This document shows positions 42,819 through 51,306 of a stretch of 64,000 nucleotides of DNA, in pieces. Origin of the DNA: Bog-950 sp964423405 (lineage in GTDB: Bacteria > Bacteroidota > Bacteroidia > Chitinophagales > LD1); the NCBI GenBank assembly GCA_964423405.1, contig CAYREY010000004.1:80319-144318 (forward strand), in the 5' to 3' direction. The notes beneath the pieces were generated by a model, which was given only the letters and a program-made list of their open reading frames with translations, was not told the DNA's origin and made no database searches. A program made the position numbers and the translations under genes. Numbering within the stretch: the stretch's first letter is position 1; the number at the start of each line of letters is the position of its first letter.

Positions 42819-45257
42819 TTAGTAAACTTTATATCCCGAAAATCCGGCATCAAGTTGGTTCAGGTTTAGTAGTTGCTGGGTGTTGGTATTTTGTATTACC
42901 ACTACATCTACTACATCGCCGCCATACAGTTTAAAATTAGAGGATAGTACCTGCTGAGTGGTACTATTGCCGGCTGCAACGGTTGTACGCACTTGTTCGG
43001 TAATTACACCATTTACACGCAGCGCCAGTATTACCTCGCCGGTTAGTGTAAATGCCTGCCAGTTAACCCGTGCATCAAAATGGTACATACCTTCAGATAG
43101 TACATTGAAAGAGCCGGTGGCTGTGTTGTAATAGTTGCCATCGTTAAAATTTATGTTATCAAACAATACCGGTGTTTCGGTACCTGCATTTACATCCAGC
43201 AAACCATAGTTGCTATATGCGCTGAATGCTTTTTTAGGATTGTCTTCTCCCCATGTAGCCAGGCCCGATGCATCAGAAACAAGTACTTTGCCGGCACCTG
43301 GTGCCCCGCCTGTAATTTTTACCTGTCCGTTTACTTCCAGTTTAGCAGTGGGTTGTGGGGTGCCAATACCTACATTATCGTTTGTATAATTTACAGTTAC
43401 GGCATCGTTACCGGTGCCAAAATTAAATATGCGGTAGTTGCTATTGTTTAAAGTACCGGTAAGCCATTGTGCCGAATCGGCCAGACTATATTGTACGGCA
43501 GCCTGATCAGTGCTTTCGTTGGTTTTATCCAGTATCAGCAGCGAGCGGTTAAATGCACCGCCTTGTCCGCGCAAGCGCAGACGCGCATCGGTAGCAAAGG
43601 CTGCATCTATGTTATACACCGGATTGGCTGCGTTAAGGCCTATACCAACTTTCCCGGCTTCTGTAATGCGCATTCTTTCTGTAGCAGCAGTACCAAAACT
43701 AATAGGCTGGTTTTCGAGGTTGGTAATTTGTGCGGCACCCTGCGCGTTGCTTTGCCCTATTATAAAGCCGTTAGATGGGCCGGTACCGGTAGCATCTGAT
43801 ACCAGTTGCATGGTGACTGGTTGCTGGCCGGCATTTTTAATTACCACATCGCGCACCGGCGATGTTACATTTATGCCTATTTTACCTTCTTGCGATACCG
43901 TTAAACGTGGTGTGGCATTGGTGCCAATATGCAGTCCCTGGTTTTCATAGTTCATTAGGGTAATCTCTCCGGTATTAGTGGCTTGCGCTATCACAAAGCC
44001 ATCGGTAGCGCCGCTACCGGTTACCGACGATACAAGCTGTATAGCTGCCGTATCAAACCCGTTAGATACTACCAGCTCGCGCAGGGGAGTAGTCATGCCT
44101 ACACCTACCTTACCGGTTTCACTTATCCGCATCCGCTCCAGCTTATTCGTTCCCAACAGCAACGCCTTGTTTTCCTGGTTCATCAGTAAAGCTGTGCCAA
44201 AGCCATCGCTATGGCCGAGTATAAGGCCATCGCTGTTTGTTTGTCCGGTAAGCGCACTGGCTATTTGCAAGGTAGTAGGCGAACCGCTTTGGGTTACCAG
44301 CACCAAATCGCGGGTAGGTGTGGCTGTGCCTATGCCCAGCAGGCCATCTTTTGTAAAACGTACCCGCTCGTTGCCTGCGGTACCTATGTATAAATCGCTG
44401 GTTTCGTTATTTACAACAGCTACGGTGCCCGAGTCGGCATTCACCGAAATAGAAAAACCATTTGGCGATACAGCGTTGGTAAGCAATAAGCCTGTTGCTG
44501 TATCTCCGTTTATGTGCAAATGCGTGCGGGGTGTTGTGGTGTTTATACCAATGTATTGCCCGTTGTCAACTATGCGCGAGTTACCCAGCGATGATGAATC
44601 GGGTGTAAATTTGGGCAGGTAATTGAGTGTGCCATGTATGTTTGCCGCCGATGATGGGCCTGTAGGTCCTATGGGCCCGGTTGGGCCGGTAGCGCCACCA
44701 CCGGTACCGGTAGGGCCCGTTGGCCCGGTAGCACCGGTATTGCCATTAATGCCATTAGTTCCGTTAGCGCCATTAGTGCCCGCGGGGCCTGTGGCTCCTG
44801 TTGTGCCGGTAGCACCGGTAGGCCCTGTGGCACCGGTACTGCCATTGCCGCCATTACCTGCGCGCTCGGCGTACAATGCATAGGCTACACTTACCAGTTG
44901 CTGGTTGCCGGCCAGCAGATAGTTGCTGCCACCTTCCGGGTCATATTCTATCTGTATGTATTTATCGTTCAGTCCCCAATTGATAGAAACAAAATCGCCG
45001 CTTAGTACATCTCCGGTGCCTACCAACGCGGTAAACAAACCAAACTGATTAGTAGTTAACTCATGCTTTTCCTGATACAGGATAGGACCGGTGTTAGATA
45101 TATCGCGGATACTAAACCGCACCGATATGGTTTGGTTAGATAAAACCTGACCGGCAGCATTGCGGGCAACAGCCTGATAGTTGAATTTATGCGGTGCCTG
45201 TGCCGATAGGTTGACTACCGAAACAGTTAACAGTATTGCAAAAAGTAGATGTTTCAT
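42819..45257 (-). CDS. Collagen-like and C1q-like repeat protein
   Basis: Secreted protein of about 812 residues. After a signal peptide (MKHLLFAILLTVSVVNLSAQ) comes an N-terminal domain common in Bacteroidota (FNYQAVARNAAGQVLSN, to about 145), a collagen-like Gly-X-Thr/Pro tract (about 145-210), and tail-fibre-like repeats built on MRISExGKVGIG/MTTPxRELVV, including three units of about 83 residues. The protein ends with a C1q/TNF-like beta-sandwich (about 680-812, KAFSAYSNYG...ILALRVNG). The frame also opens at GTG 45284; ATG is preferred because it starts the signal peptide. No T9SS signal is seen. Probably a trimeric surface or extracellular fibre; the function is unknown. Confidence 0.8.
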   Translation of the reverse strand: MKHLLFAILLTVSVVNLSAQAPHKFNYQAVARNAAGQVLSNQTISVRFSIRDISNTGPILYQEKHELTTNQFGLFTALVGTGDVLSGDFVSINWGLNDKYIQIEYDPEGGSNYLLAGNQQLVSVAYALYAERAGNGGNGSTGATGPTGATGTTGATGPAGTNGANGTNGINGNTGATGPTGPTGTGGGATGPTGPIGPTGPSSAANIHGTLNYLPKFTPDSSSLGNSRIVDNGQYIGINTTTPRTHLHINGDTATGLLLTNAVSPNGFSISVNADSGTVAVVNNETSDLYIGTAGNERVRFTKDGLLGIGTATPTRDLVLVTQSGSPTTLQIASALTGQTNSDGLILGHSDGFGTALLMNQENKALLLGTNKLERMRISETGKVGVGMTTPLRELVVSNGFDTAAIQLVSSVTGSGATDGFVIAQATNTGEITLMNYENQGLHIGTNATPRLTVSQEGKIGINVTSPVRDVVIKNAGQQPVTMQLVSDATGTGPSNGFIIGQSNAQGAAQITNLENQPISFGTAATERMRITEAGKVGIGLNAANPVYNIDAAFATDARLRLRGQGGAFNRSLLILDKTNESTDQAAVQYSLADSAQWLTGTLNNSNYRIFNFGTGNDAVTVNYTNDNVGIGTPQPTAKLEVNGQVKITGGAPGAGKVLVSDASGLATWGEDNPKKAFSAYSNYGLLDVNAGTETPVLFDNINFNDGNYYNTATGSFNVLSEGMYHFDARVNWQAFTLTGEVILALRVNGVITEQVRTTVAAGNSTTQQVLSSNFKLYGGDVVDVVVIQNTNTQQLLNLNQLDAGFSGYKVY
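44660..44850 (-). repeat. Collagen-like Gly-X-Y coding tract
   Basis: About 60 codons of GATGPTG-type triplets inside the collagen/C1q protein, read on the minus strand. The DNA is GC-rich and repetitive compared with its flanks. Limits approximate. Confidence 0.8.
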
Positions 45258-45400
45258 AGCTGTTACACTTTTACTGCCGCGCACATTTGTACGATACGGC
45301 GATTAAAAAACTGAGTTGGCTTACAAAAATTAAAATAATGTTAGAATCGAAATTTCTCAATACACAGGTTGTGCATATGTGTTTTTTACAAAGCACAACC

Positions 45401-46372
45401 TTATTTAAAGGCTGTAAGTGTGTCGTTTAGTATTGTAGTACCGGTAGGGTTCAGGTGGTCAAAATCTACAAACATATCGTCGTTAAAAAGCGGGCTGCCA
45501 TAAAAGTCTAAGTACGCAGCATGGTTTGCAACAGTAAAAGAGTCAATAGTGTGTTTAGCGTTTTCTATGTTGGTTTTATCAGAACCAGCCATGTAGCATG
45601 TTGTTTTAGGTGGGCAAAAGAATACCAATTTAACACCATGCTTTTTGCAAATTTCTATGATAGACAAAAGGTAGCCCAGGTTCTCTGCTATATACTTTTC
45701 CTTGTATTTAAGCAGGGTGTGTTCTTTCGCTCTCTTGCTACACATAAACGGATCCATTTTTTTATGCGTAGCGGCAGTAGTAGTTATAGTAGGTTTTATA
45801 CCTGTATCTGCCGGCATATTTTTTATGGTAGTATCTTTTGCCGTTGTAGCAGTGGCTACAGGTATAAAGTTAATCTCTTTGGGTGCCTTATTTCGCGAAA
45901 AAAGATAGGCCATATCGCGGTTGGCGCGAAAGAAATTTGATTTACTCATCAACCGGTTGGTGAAGTTATCGTTGTACATTTCGCCGGTGTATGGAAAGTA
46001 CGCTCTGTCCAGATATTCTTCACCATTTTTGGTTTGGTTATAACCCAACAGGTCATAATCCAGCCCCATGTATATTGTTTTCAGTTTAGGGCTTTTGGGT
46101 ACAACCGTTTTTATAACGGTGTACATCCGGTAAATATCCTGTCCGCCTAACGACATATTACCCACTTCAGCAGCCTGCTCGGGGTACAATGCCACAAACA
46201 CACCTACATGCGAGTTTCCTATGTATAGTTTTTCTATGGTGGTTGCCTTGCGGTAGTACTTGTTGAATAGCTGATAAGCCTGGGTTTGATAGTTGCGGTA
46301 CGCGTACTCAAGCAATGCTGCTGCCAGCATACATAGTATTAACCATAAAGCTATAAACCGTATAAAGCGCAT
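45401..46372 (-). CDS. SGNH-like protein partnered with MBOAT (DltD/AlgJ-like role)
   Basis: 323-residue protein with one N-terminal membrane helix (about 7-22) and a periplasmic SGNH-like domain: YIGNSHVGVF with Ser54/His55 in place of GDS, and a C-terminal DFDH (Asp303, His306) completing the triad. An unusual Thr/Lys-rich insertion lies near residues 170-205. It begins three bases after the MBOAT stop. In AlgI/AlgJ- and PatA/PatB-type systems such a partner takes the acyl group from the MBOAT protein and places it on a polysaccharide. That role is inferred. Confidence 0.7.
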   Translation of the reverse strand: MRFIRFIALWLILCMLAAALLEYAYRNYQTQAYQLFNKYYRKATTIEKLYIGNSHVGVFVALYPEQAAEVGNMSLGGQDIYRMYTVIKTVVPKSPKLKTIYMGLDYDLLGYNQTKNGEEYLDRAYFPYTGEMYNDNFTNRLMSKSNFFRANRDMAYLFSRNKAPKEINFIPVATATTAKDTTIKNMPADTGIKPTITTTAATHKKMDPFMCSKRAKEHTLLKYKEKYIAENLGYLLSIIEICKKHGVKLVFFCPPKTTCYMAGSDKTNIENAKHTIDSFTVANHAAYLDFYGSPLFNDDMFVDFDHLNPTGTTILNDTLTAFK

Positions 46373-46375
46373 TCC

Positions 46376-47815
46376 TTAGAATTGAAAATAAATGAATGAT
46401 TGTTCTTCGAAAATGCCAAACACATACACCAGTATAACCAGCGTGGCGCAATACAAAACATCTACAACCAGTGGCCGTGGGCCGGTGCCCAGTAATCTGT
46501 TCTGCCATTTTTTATAAAAAACAAACTCTATGGCAAACATAATGGCTATGGCAGCTACACAGCTTACATTAAAAAATGTGCTGAACATAGGTACACCAAA
46601 CAATACACCGGGTTCTATTTTAGGCGCATTTTTAAGTATGGTAATGGCATCATGTACACTATTGGCCCTAAAGAATACCCAGGCCAGCATAACCAGCGCC
46701 ATAGTAAACACCCATTCCATACCTGTTACTAAATAGCGGATTGCGTTAAGCTTGTCTTTTATTTTCTGCTGTATATCGGCGGTATAGTGGCCAACCACCT
46801 GAAACGTGCCGTGTAGCGCGCCCCAGATAATAAAAGTCCAGTTAGCGCCATGCCATAAACCGCTTACCAGAAAAACAGCAAACACATTAAAGTACCAGCG
46901 TGGGCGCGATACTCTGTTTCCCCCCAGCGATATATAAAAGTAATCGCGAAACCAGGTAGAAAGCGATATATGCCAGCGGCTCCAGAAATCTTTAATAGAG
47001 GTAGAAATGTAGGGCACATTAAAATTTACCATTAGCTCTATACCCATTATTCTGGATGCTCCCAGTGCTATATCTGAGTAGCCCGAAAAATCGCAGTAAA
47101 TCTGAAACGTGAAAAAGATAATAGCCCATATTACAGTAATGCCACTATACTGGCCCGGGTCGTTGTACACTACATCTACAAACATGGCCAGCCTGTCGGC
47201 TACTACCATTTTTTTTACCAGGCCCCACATCATTTGCTTAAGGCCCGAAATAACCCTGTCGTAGTCAAAATTATGCTCCTCATAAAACTGGTGGAGCATG
47301 TTCTGGGGGCGCTCTATTGGCCCGGCTACCAGTTGCGGATAATACATTACATACAGTGCATAGGTTATAAAGTTTCGCTCTGCTTTCTGGTTGCCGCGGT
47401 ACACTTCTATAGTGTAGCTCATTGCCTGAAAGGTATGGAAGCTGAGCCCTATGGGTAGCAATATTTGTAAATAGGGGATAGGGTTCTCAACTCCGAAACT
47501 CTGTAGCAGTACCTCAATGTTGCCGTTTATAAAGTTGTAATACTTAAAAATAGCCAGCACCGCTACGTTGGCAACAAGGCTCCACGATAGATAAAACTTC
47601 CGTTTAGGGCCCGACGCATTCTCTATTAGTATACCGGCATAGTAATCTATAATAATGGTAAAGAAGAGAATGAGGATGTAAACCGGCTTAAAAAACATGT
47701 AAAAGAAGCAACTGGCAGCCAGTAGCATCAATACCCTCCGTTTGTACGGCAGCAGGAAGTACAGAATAGTTACAACCGGAAAGAAAACAAGGAAGGGTAA
47801 CGAATTAAATAGCAA
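46376..47815 (-). CDS. MBOAT O-acyltransferase (AlgI-like), TTG start
   Basis: 479-residue polytopic membrane-bound O-acyltransferase with about ten to eleven helices. The catalytic His322 lies in SGLWHGANW and the second conserved site is WHISLSTWFRDY (His282). The family moves acetyl or other acyl groups across the inner membrane to glycans (alginate, peptidoglycan, teichoic acid). The start is TTG at 47815: it gives MLFNSLPFLVFFPVV, the usual family N terminus, and upstream codons run into a stop with no ATG. The SGNH-like gene follows three bases downstream. Confidence 0.88.
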   Translation of the reverse strand: MLFNSLPFLVFFPVVTILYFLLPYKRRVLMLLAASCFFYMFFKPVYILILFFTIIIDYYAGILIENASGPKRKFYLSWSLVANVAVLAIFKYYNFINGNIEVLLQSFGVENPIPYLQILLPIGLSFHTFQAMSYTIEVYRGNQKAERNFITYALYVMYYPQLVAGPIERPQNMLHQFYEEHNFDYDRVISGLKQMMWGLVKKMVVADRLAMFVDVVYNDPGQYSGITVIWAIIFFTFQIYCDFSGYSDIALGASRIMGIELMVNFNVPYISTSIKDFWSRWHISLSTWFRDYFYISLGGNRVSRPRWYFNVFAVFLVSGLWHGANWTFIIWGALHGTFQVVGHYTADIQQKIKDKLNAIRYLVTGMEWVFTMALVMLAWVFFRANSVHDAITILKNAPKIEPGVLFGVPMFSTFFNVSCVAAIAIMFAIEFVFYKKWQNRLLGTGPRPLVVDVLYCATLVILVYVFGIFEEQSFIYFQF

Positions 47816-47837
47816 CTTGTATGTTTTGGGTTAACAC

Positions 47838-47881
47838 CTGTTTACTGGTAAGGCATAAATCTAAAAGATTTTTGTAAACAG
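47838..47881. repeat. Nested inverted repeats between MBOAT and the CnrX-like gene
   Basis: Outer arms CTGTTTAC (47838-47845) and GTAAACAG (47874-47881) enclose inner arms AAATCT (47857-47862) and AGATTT (47866-47871). It lies in the 83-base gap between the end of the sigma operon and the MBOAT start. It could be an operator or a weak terminator; there is no clean T-run. Confidence 0.35.
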
Positions 47882-47898
47882 CTAAAAATGTTCCCTCA

Positions 47899-48363
47899 CT
47901 ACCGGCCATGTGCCCCGCGGCCTGGTGGCGGCATACGTAGGGCATCGCCTATTACTTCGTCAAATATTTTTTGTTGACCGGGTGTACATAAATTACGCAC
48001 CTGCAAAAAATGGTGAAAGGTTGCTATTTCTGTTAGTGCTCTGTTGTTGTTAATGGCGCCGATGAAATGGTTTACCATAACTGTATCGGGCTGTGGTTGT
48101 TTAAGTTGTGCAAACAAGCTATCGTGTAGGTTGCGGTCTTGTTGCAGCAGTGGCTCCATATTGTTTCGGTGCTGTTGGTGCAATGTGTTGTATTGTTCTT
48201 GTTGTGCGGTGGTAAAGTTTAATTGCCGTGCCAGCCATTCATGCGGTTTGCCAGGGCCGTGTTTACCGGCATGGCCATGCGAAAGCATAACGGTAAGTAA
48301 TACAACATTAGTCAATGTCAGTATTGCAATTACTCCATACAGTACCCTGGTTTTGCTTATCAT
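47899..48363 (-). CDS. Periplasmic metal-sensor-like protein (Spy/CnrX group)
   Basis: 154-residue protein: an N-terminal membrane anchor or signal (residues 8-27), a His/Gly-rich stretch (SHGHAGKHGPGKPHEW) and a helical hairpin with two LTxxQ-type motifs (NFTTAQQEQY and CTPGQQKIFDEV) typical of the Spy/CpxP/CnrX/ZraP superfamily. His residues in the N-terminal stretch and FHHFL could bind metal. It is the third gene after an ECF sigma factor and a 96-residue membrane protein, with three bases between stop and start. By analogy with CnrX it may sense a periplasmic signal and control the membrane protein. Confidence 0.75.
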   Translation of the reverse strand: MISKTRVLYGVIAILTLTNVVLLTVMLSHGHAGKHGPGKPHEWLARQLNFTTAQQEQYNTLHQQHRNNMEPLLQQDRNLHDSLFAQLKQPQPDTVMVNHFIGAINNNRALTEIATFHHFLQVRNLCTPGQQKIFDEVIGDALRMPPPGRGAHGR

Positions 48364-48366
48364 ACA

Positions 48367-48657
48367 TTAGTAATTGTAGTAGTAGCTACCGGTTAGTAAA
48401 TACTCGCTGGCAAAAGCCTGAAAGGCCTGCTGTTGCATGCCAGCTTGCTCACGGGTAGCAATAAATATCAATACATTAATACCAATTAACAGCAATACAG
48501 ATGCAGCAATCTTAATAGTAAATGCTGTGGTGTAGTTGGTTTCGTATGTTAGCCTGTGTAGTGCCCGCTCATAAAAGCCGGCAGGTGCCCGCGCAGGGGT
48601 AATCGTATCGGCAATACTAATGGTATCGCTCACCCGGCTTTCTTTTTCTGTACGCAT
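48367..48657 (-). CDS. Small single-pass membrane protein, possible anti-sigma
   Basis: 96-residue protein with about 43 hydrophilic N-terminal residues, one membrane helix (about 45-67, IKIAASVLLLIGINVLIFIA) and a short C-terminal tail ending in a Tyr-rich SYYYNY. It is between the ECF sigma gene (36-base gap) and the CnrX-like gene (three-base gap). Size and topology match CnrY-type anti-sigma factors (about 95 residues, cytoplasmic sigma-binding N terminus). No zinc-binding anti-sigma motif is seen, so the assignment is by position and topology only. Confidence 0.6.
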   Translation of the reverse strand: MRTEKESRVSDTISIADTITPARAPAGFYERALHRLTYETNYTTAFTIKIAASVLLLIGINVLIFIATREQAGMQQQAFQAFASEYLLTGSYYYNY

Positions 48658-48693
48658 AGTTGGTTAGATGCTTATAACATCCGAAACCTGCGT

Positions 48694-49272
48694 TTACTTC
48701 TCATTTTCCTCGTAATATTCTTCCAGTATTTTTTTTAGGTTTTGTTTGGCCCTGAACAACAGCGATTCTACAGCCGATACAGAAAGCTGGGTTACATCAC
48801 TTATTTCTTGATAGCTAAGGCATTCTATTTTATTGAGGGTAAATGCAATTTTTTGATTTTCAGGTAGTTGGTTGATGGCTTTAAACAAGTAAGCCGCTCT
48901 TTCTTTGTTTTCCAGTTGCACACCCGGGTGTACAAAATCGGGTATATCTATACGGGGGGCGTTATCGTGCTCGCCAAAAATGCTTTTAACCAGTGCAAAC
49001 CTTTTTTTACGCTTTTTGCTGCGCAGGTGGTCCAGCGATTTGGTTACACAAATCCGGTAAATCCAGGTGCTAAGCTTCGATTCTGCTTTAAAGTTATGTA
49101 CCGAGCGGTGTACTTCTACAAATACTTCCTGCGCTATATCTTCGGCATCTTCCATATTATGCAACACACCCAGGCAGGTGTTATACACCCGGTCCTGAAA
49201 ATTTTCGACCAGCAGGGCAAATGCTTTTTGGTTGCCTTGTTGCAGTTGGGTTATCAGCAGGGTTTCGTTCAA
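48694..49272 (-). CDS. ECF RNA polymerase sigma factor (TTG start)
   Basis: 192-residue sigma-70 family ECF factor. Region 2 (about 20-90: FQDRVYNTCLGVLHNMEDAEDIAQEVF) binds the -10 element and core RNA polymerase; region 4 (about 130-185: LSYQEISDVTQLSVSAVESLLFRAKQNLKK) is the -35-reading helix-turn-helix. The start is TTG at 49272: an in-frame stop at 49291-49293 lies seven codons upstream and no ATG intervenes. Followed by a putative membrane anti-sigma and a CnrX-like sensor. A TAAGTTTG box lies about 22 bases upstream. Confidence 0.9.
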   Translation of the reverse strand: MNETLLITQLQQGNQKAFALLVENFQDRVYNTCLGVLHNMEDAEDIAQEVFVEVHRSVHNFKAESKLSTWIYRICVTKSLDHLRSKKRKKRFALVKSIFGEHDNAPRIDIPDFVHPGVQLENKERAAYLFKAINQLPENQKIAFTLNKIECLSYQEISDVTQLSVSAVESLLFRAKQNLKKILEEYYEENEK

Positions 49273-49293
49273 GTGGTGTTGTAATTTGTGTTA

Positions 49294-49301
49294 CAAACTT
49301 A
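49294..49301 (-). promoter_or_regulatory. Candidate -7 box of the ECF sigma operon
   Basis: Minus strand TAAGTTTG, an exact TAnnTTTG match, about 22 bases upstream of the TTG start. No TTG at the -33 spacing. The 185-base region up to 49457 is shared with the divergent YHYH gene. Confidence 0.4.
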
Positions 49302-49457
49302 CTAACCCGCTACGCCGTAACTGTTACAGTAAAACTCAAAAATGTTATAAGATTTGTATGCCGATAAGATACTTCTGCTTAACCCACCGCAGGTTTTGGG
49401 CCGCAGTAACGTCAAAGTACTTAAATTGGTGTAATACAAAACCCACATCTTAATTAA

Positions 49458-50696
49458 ATGAAACACAAACCACTTGCAGCGTTTATCATAACATGTTTTA
49501 TAAGCAGCAACCTTTTCGCCCAGGTTACAGCGCCCGAAATAACTTCATGGATTATTAATGCCAACAATGCAACCGGCTATAGTGGTATTAGTGCCAATGT
49601 ACAACAGGTTAAGTACACCAACACCGATGTATATGTAACCTGCACCTGCATACCCGGTTACGATATAGGCCCTTGGGCAGGTAATCCTAATACTCCTGCC
49701 AATCAAAATTTTTGCTATAAAATTACCCGTAACCCTGTCGAGAAAACAGGTACTAAAACTGCTACCAGTTTAGGGCACATAGGTGTATGGACCAACGGGG
49801 TAAGCATCTTCAATGCCAAAGATGCCTTTTCATATAACAGCGCCGGAGTATGGAATCAGGACGCCTATCCTAATGAAGGTATCAGTTTCGACGAATGTCT
49901 GGGCCACCCTGCCCCTAATGGCGAGTACCACCACCACGTAAACCCGCGTTGCCTGTACGATGATCAGGCTTCTGGTGTTCATTCACCCATTATTGGTTAT
50001 GCTTTTGATGGTTACCCTATATATGGGGCCTATGCCTATGCCAATACTGATGGTACAGGTGGTATTACCCGTATGCTTAGCGGCTACCGCCTGCGTAACA
50101 TTACCGACCGTACCACCTTACCAGATGGTACAGCACTACAGGCTAACCAGTATGGCCCTGCCATCAATAATCAATATCCGCTGGGTAAATATCTCGAAGA
50201 TTATGAGTTTGTTCAGGGGCTTGGCCATCTGGACCAGTACAATGGCCGTTTTAGTATTACGCCCGAGTATCCTGCCGGCACCTATGCCTACTTTGTAACT
50301 ATCGATAGCAACCAGATGCCGGTTTATCCTTATACGGTGGGTACCTATTATTATGGCGTAGTGCAATCGGGTAATGTAGGCCCGCAATCGGCGCATAATA
50401 CCATACCCGGCGGCGCTGTTTTATACGAGCCGGAAACCAGTACAGGTATAAACGATAACGGTGCGGCTGTTAGTATTAATGTATATCCTAATCCCGCCAG
50501 CGATAAACTGATTATATCGGGTGCAGCCAATGTGCAGATAGCTTTGTACGACATGGCCGGCAAGCAGGTTATTGTGCCGGTAACTGTTAGCAATGATATT
50601 ACTACTATAAACGTAGCTATGCTGCATAGGGGAGTTTATACCCTTACAGCTACCGGTAGCAACACCAGGGCAACAAAGCGTGTGGTATTGCAGTAA
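49458..50696 (+). CDS. YHYH-domain secreted protein with T9SS type A sorting domain
   Basis: 412-residue secreted protein: signal peptide (1-21, NLFAQ), a YHYH domain (about 60-300) with the histidine-rich core GEYHHHVNP and the following IGYAFDGYPIYGAYAY, and a C-terminal T9SS type A sorting domain (about 335-412, INVYPNPASDKLIIS ... RGVYTLTATGSNTRATKRVVLQ). The YHYH domain occurs in secreted proteins and its histidines could bind a metal, but no activity is established. It diverges from the ECF sigma operon and converges on the LysE gene with a three-base gap. A link to the adjacent CnrX-like system is possible but unproven. Confidence 0.85.
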   Translation: MKHKPLAAFIITCFISSNLFAQVTAPEITSWIINANNATGYSGISANVQQVKYTNTDVYVTCTCIPGYDIGPWAGNPNTPANQNFCYKITRNPVEKTGTKTATSLGHIGVWTNGVSIFNAKDAFSYNSAGVWNQDAYPNEGISFDECLGHPAPNGEYHHHVNPRCLYDDQASGVHSPIIGYAFDGYPIYGAYAYANTDGTGGITRMLSGYRLRNITDRTTLPDGTALQANQYGPAINNQYPLGKYLEDYEFVQGLGHLDQYNGRFSITPEYPAGTYAYFVTIDSNQMPVYPYTVGTYYYGVVQSGNVGPQSAHNTIPGGAVLYEPETSTGINDNGAAVSINVYPNPASDKLIISGAANVQIALYDMAGKQVIVPVTVSNDITTINVAMLHRGVYTLTATGSNTRATKRVVLQ

Positions 50697-50699
50697 CTG

Positions 50700-51305
50700 T
50701 TAGTGGAAAAATATAAGCTTTACGCCAAAGCCTATCAGTATTAAGCCCGATAACCTGCTTAATGTGGTAAGTGTACTTTGCTGAATATATGGCCGTAAAA
50801 AAGAGGCTGCATAGCCCTTTAAAAAATCGGTTGCAAACACCATTAGCAAGGCAGCAAAAAAATGAGTAAGTACCATAGCAGGCCTGTTGGTGTATTGCTT
50901 TACGGCCACCATTACTGCGCCAAACCAAAAGAAAAACACATTGGGGTTGGTAGCATTAATAATAAACCCCTTTATCAGTAAAGCGCGGTTGCTGGTGTGC
51001 AGGGTATCGGGGTGCGTTTCATCTACACGGGCTTTCAGTAAATTTTGCAGTCCCATTCCGGCAAGTATCAGGCCGCCGGCTACATACATTAATTTTATAA
51101 TGGTAGATTGTGGGTCGGCCTGCGCGGCCAGCAGATAAATAGACAGCACCCATATAATATCGCTTGCAAAGGTGCCCAGGGCTACAGCAGCAGCACCTTT
51201 TATGTTGCCGCGCAATCCCAAATCTACTACGGTAAAAAATATAGGGCCAATAAACGTTGCCAGTACCAGCCCCGTTACAGCCCCCCGCCAGGCCGCCTCT
51301 ACCAT
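50700..51305 (-). CDS. LysE family exporter
   Basis: Membrane protein of about 201 residues with six predicted helices and the LysE/RhtB N-terminal signature (GAVTGLVLATFIGPIFFTVVDLGLRGN). Such proteins export amino acids or related amines using the proton gradient. The frame could extend to 51344, but ATG 51305 sits one base after the TAG of the PLP enzyme gene (TAGTATG) and gives the usual start, so the two are probably translationally coupled. The substrate may be connected to that enzyme's product. Confidence 0.82.
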   Translation of the reverse strand: MVEAAWRGAVTGLVLATFIGPIFFTVVDLGLRGNIKGAAAVALGTFASDIIWVLSIYLLAAQADPQSTIIKLMYVAGGLILAGMGLQNLLKARVDETHPDTLHTSNRALLIKGFIINATNPNVFFFWFGAVMVAVKQYTNRPAMVLTHFFAALLMVFATDFLKGYAASFLRPYIQQSTLTTLSRLSGLILIGFGVKLIFFH

Positions 51306-51306
51306 A

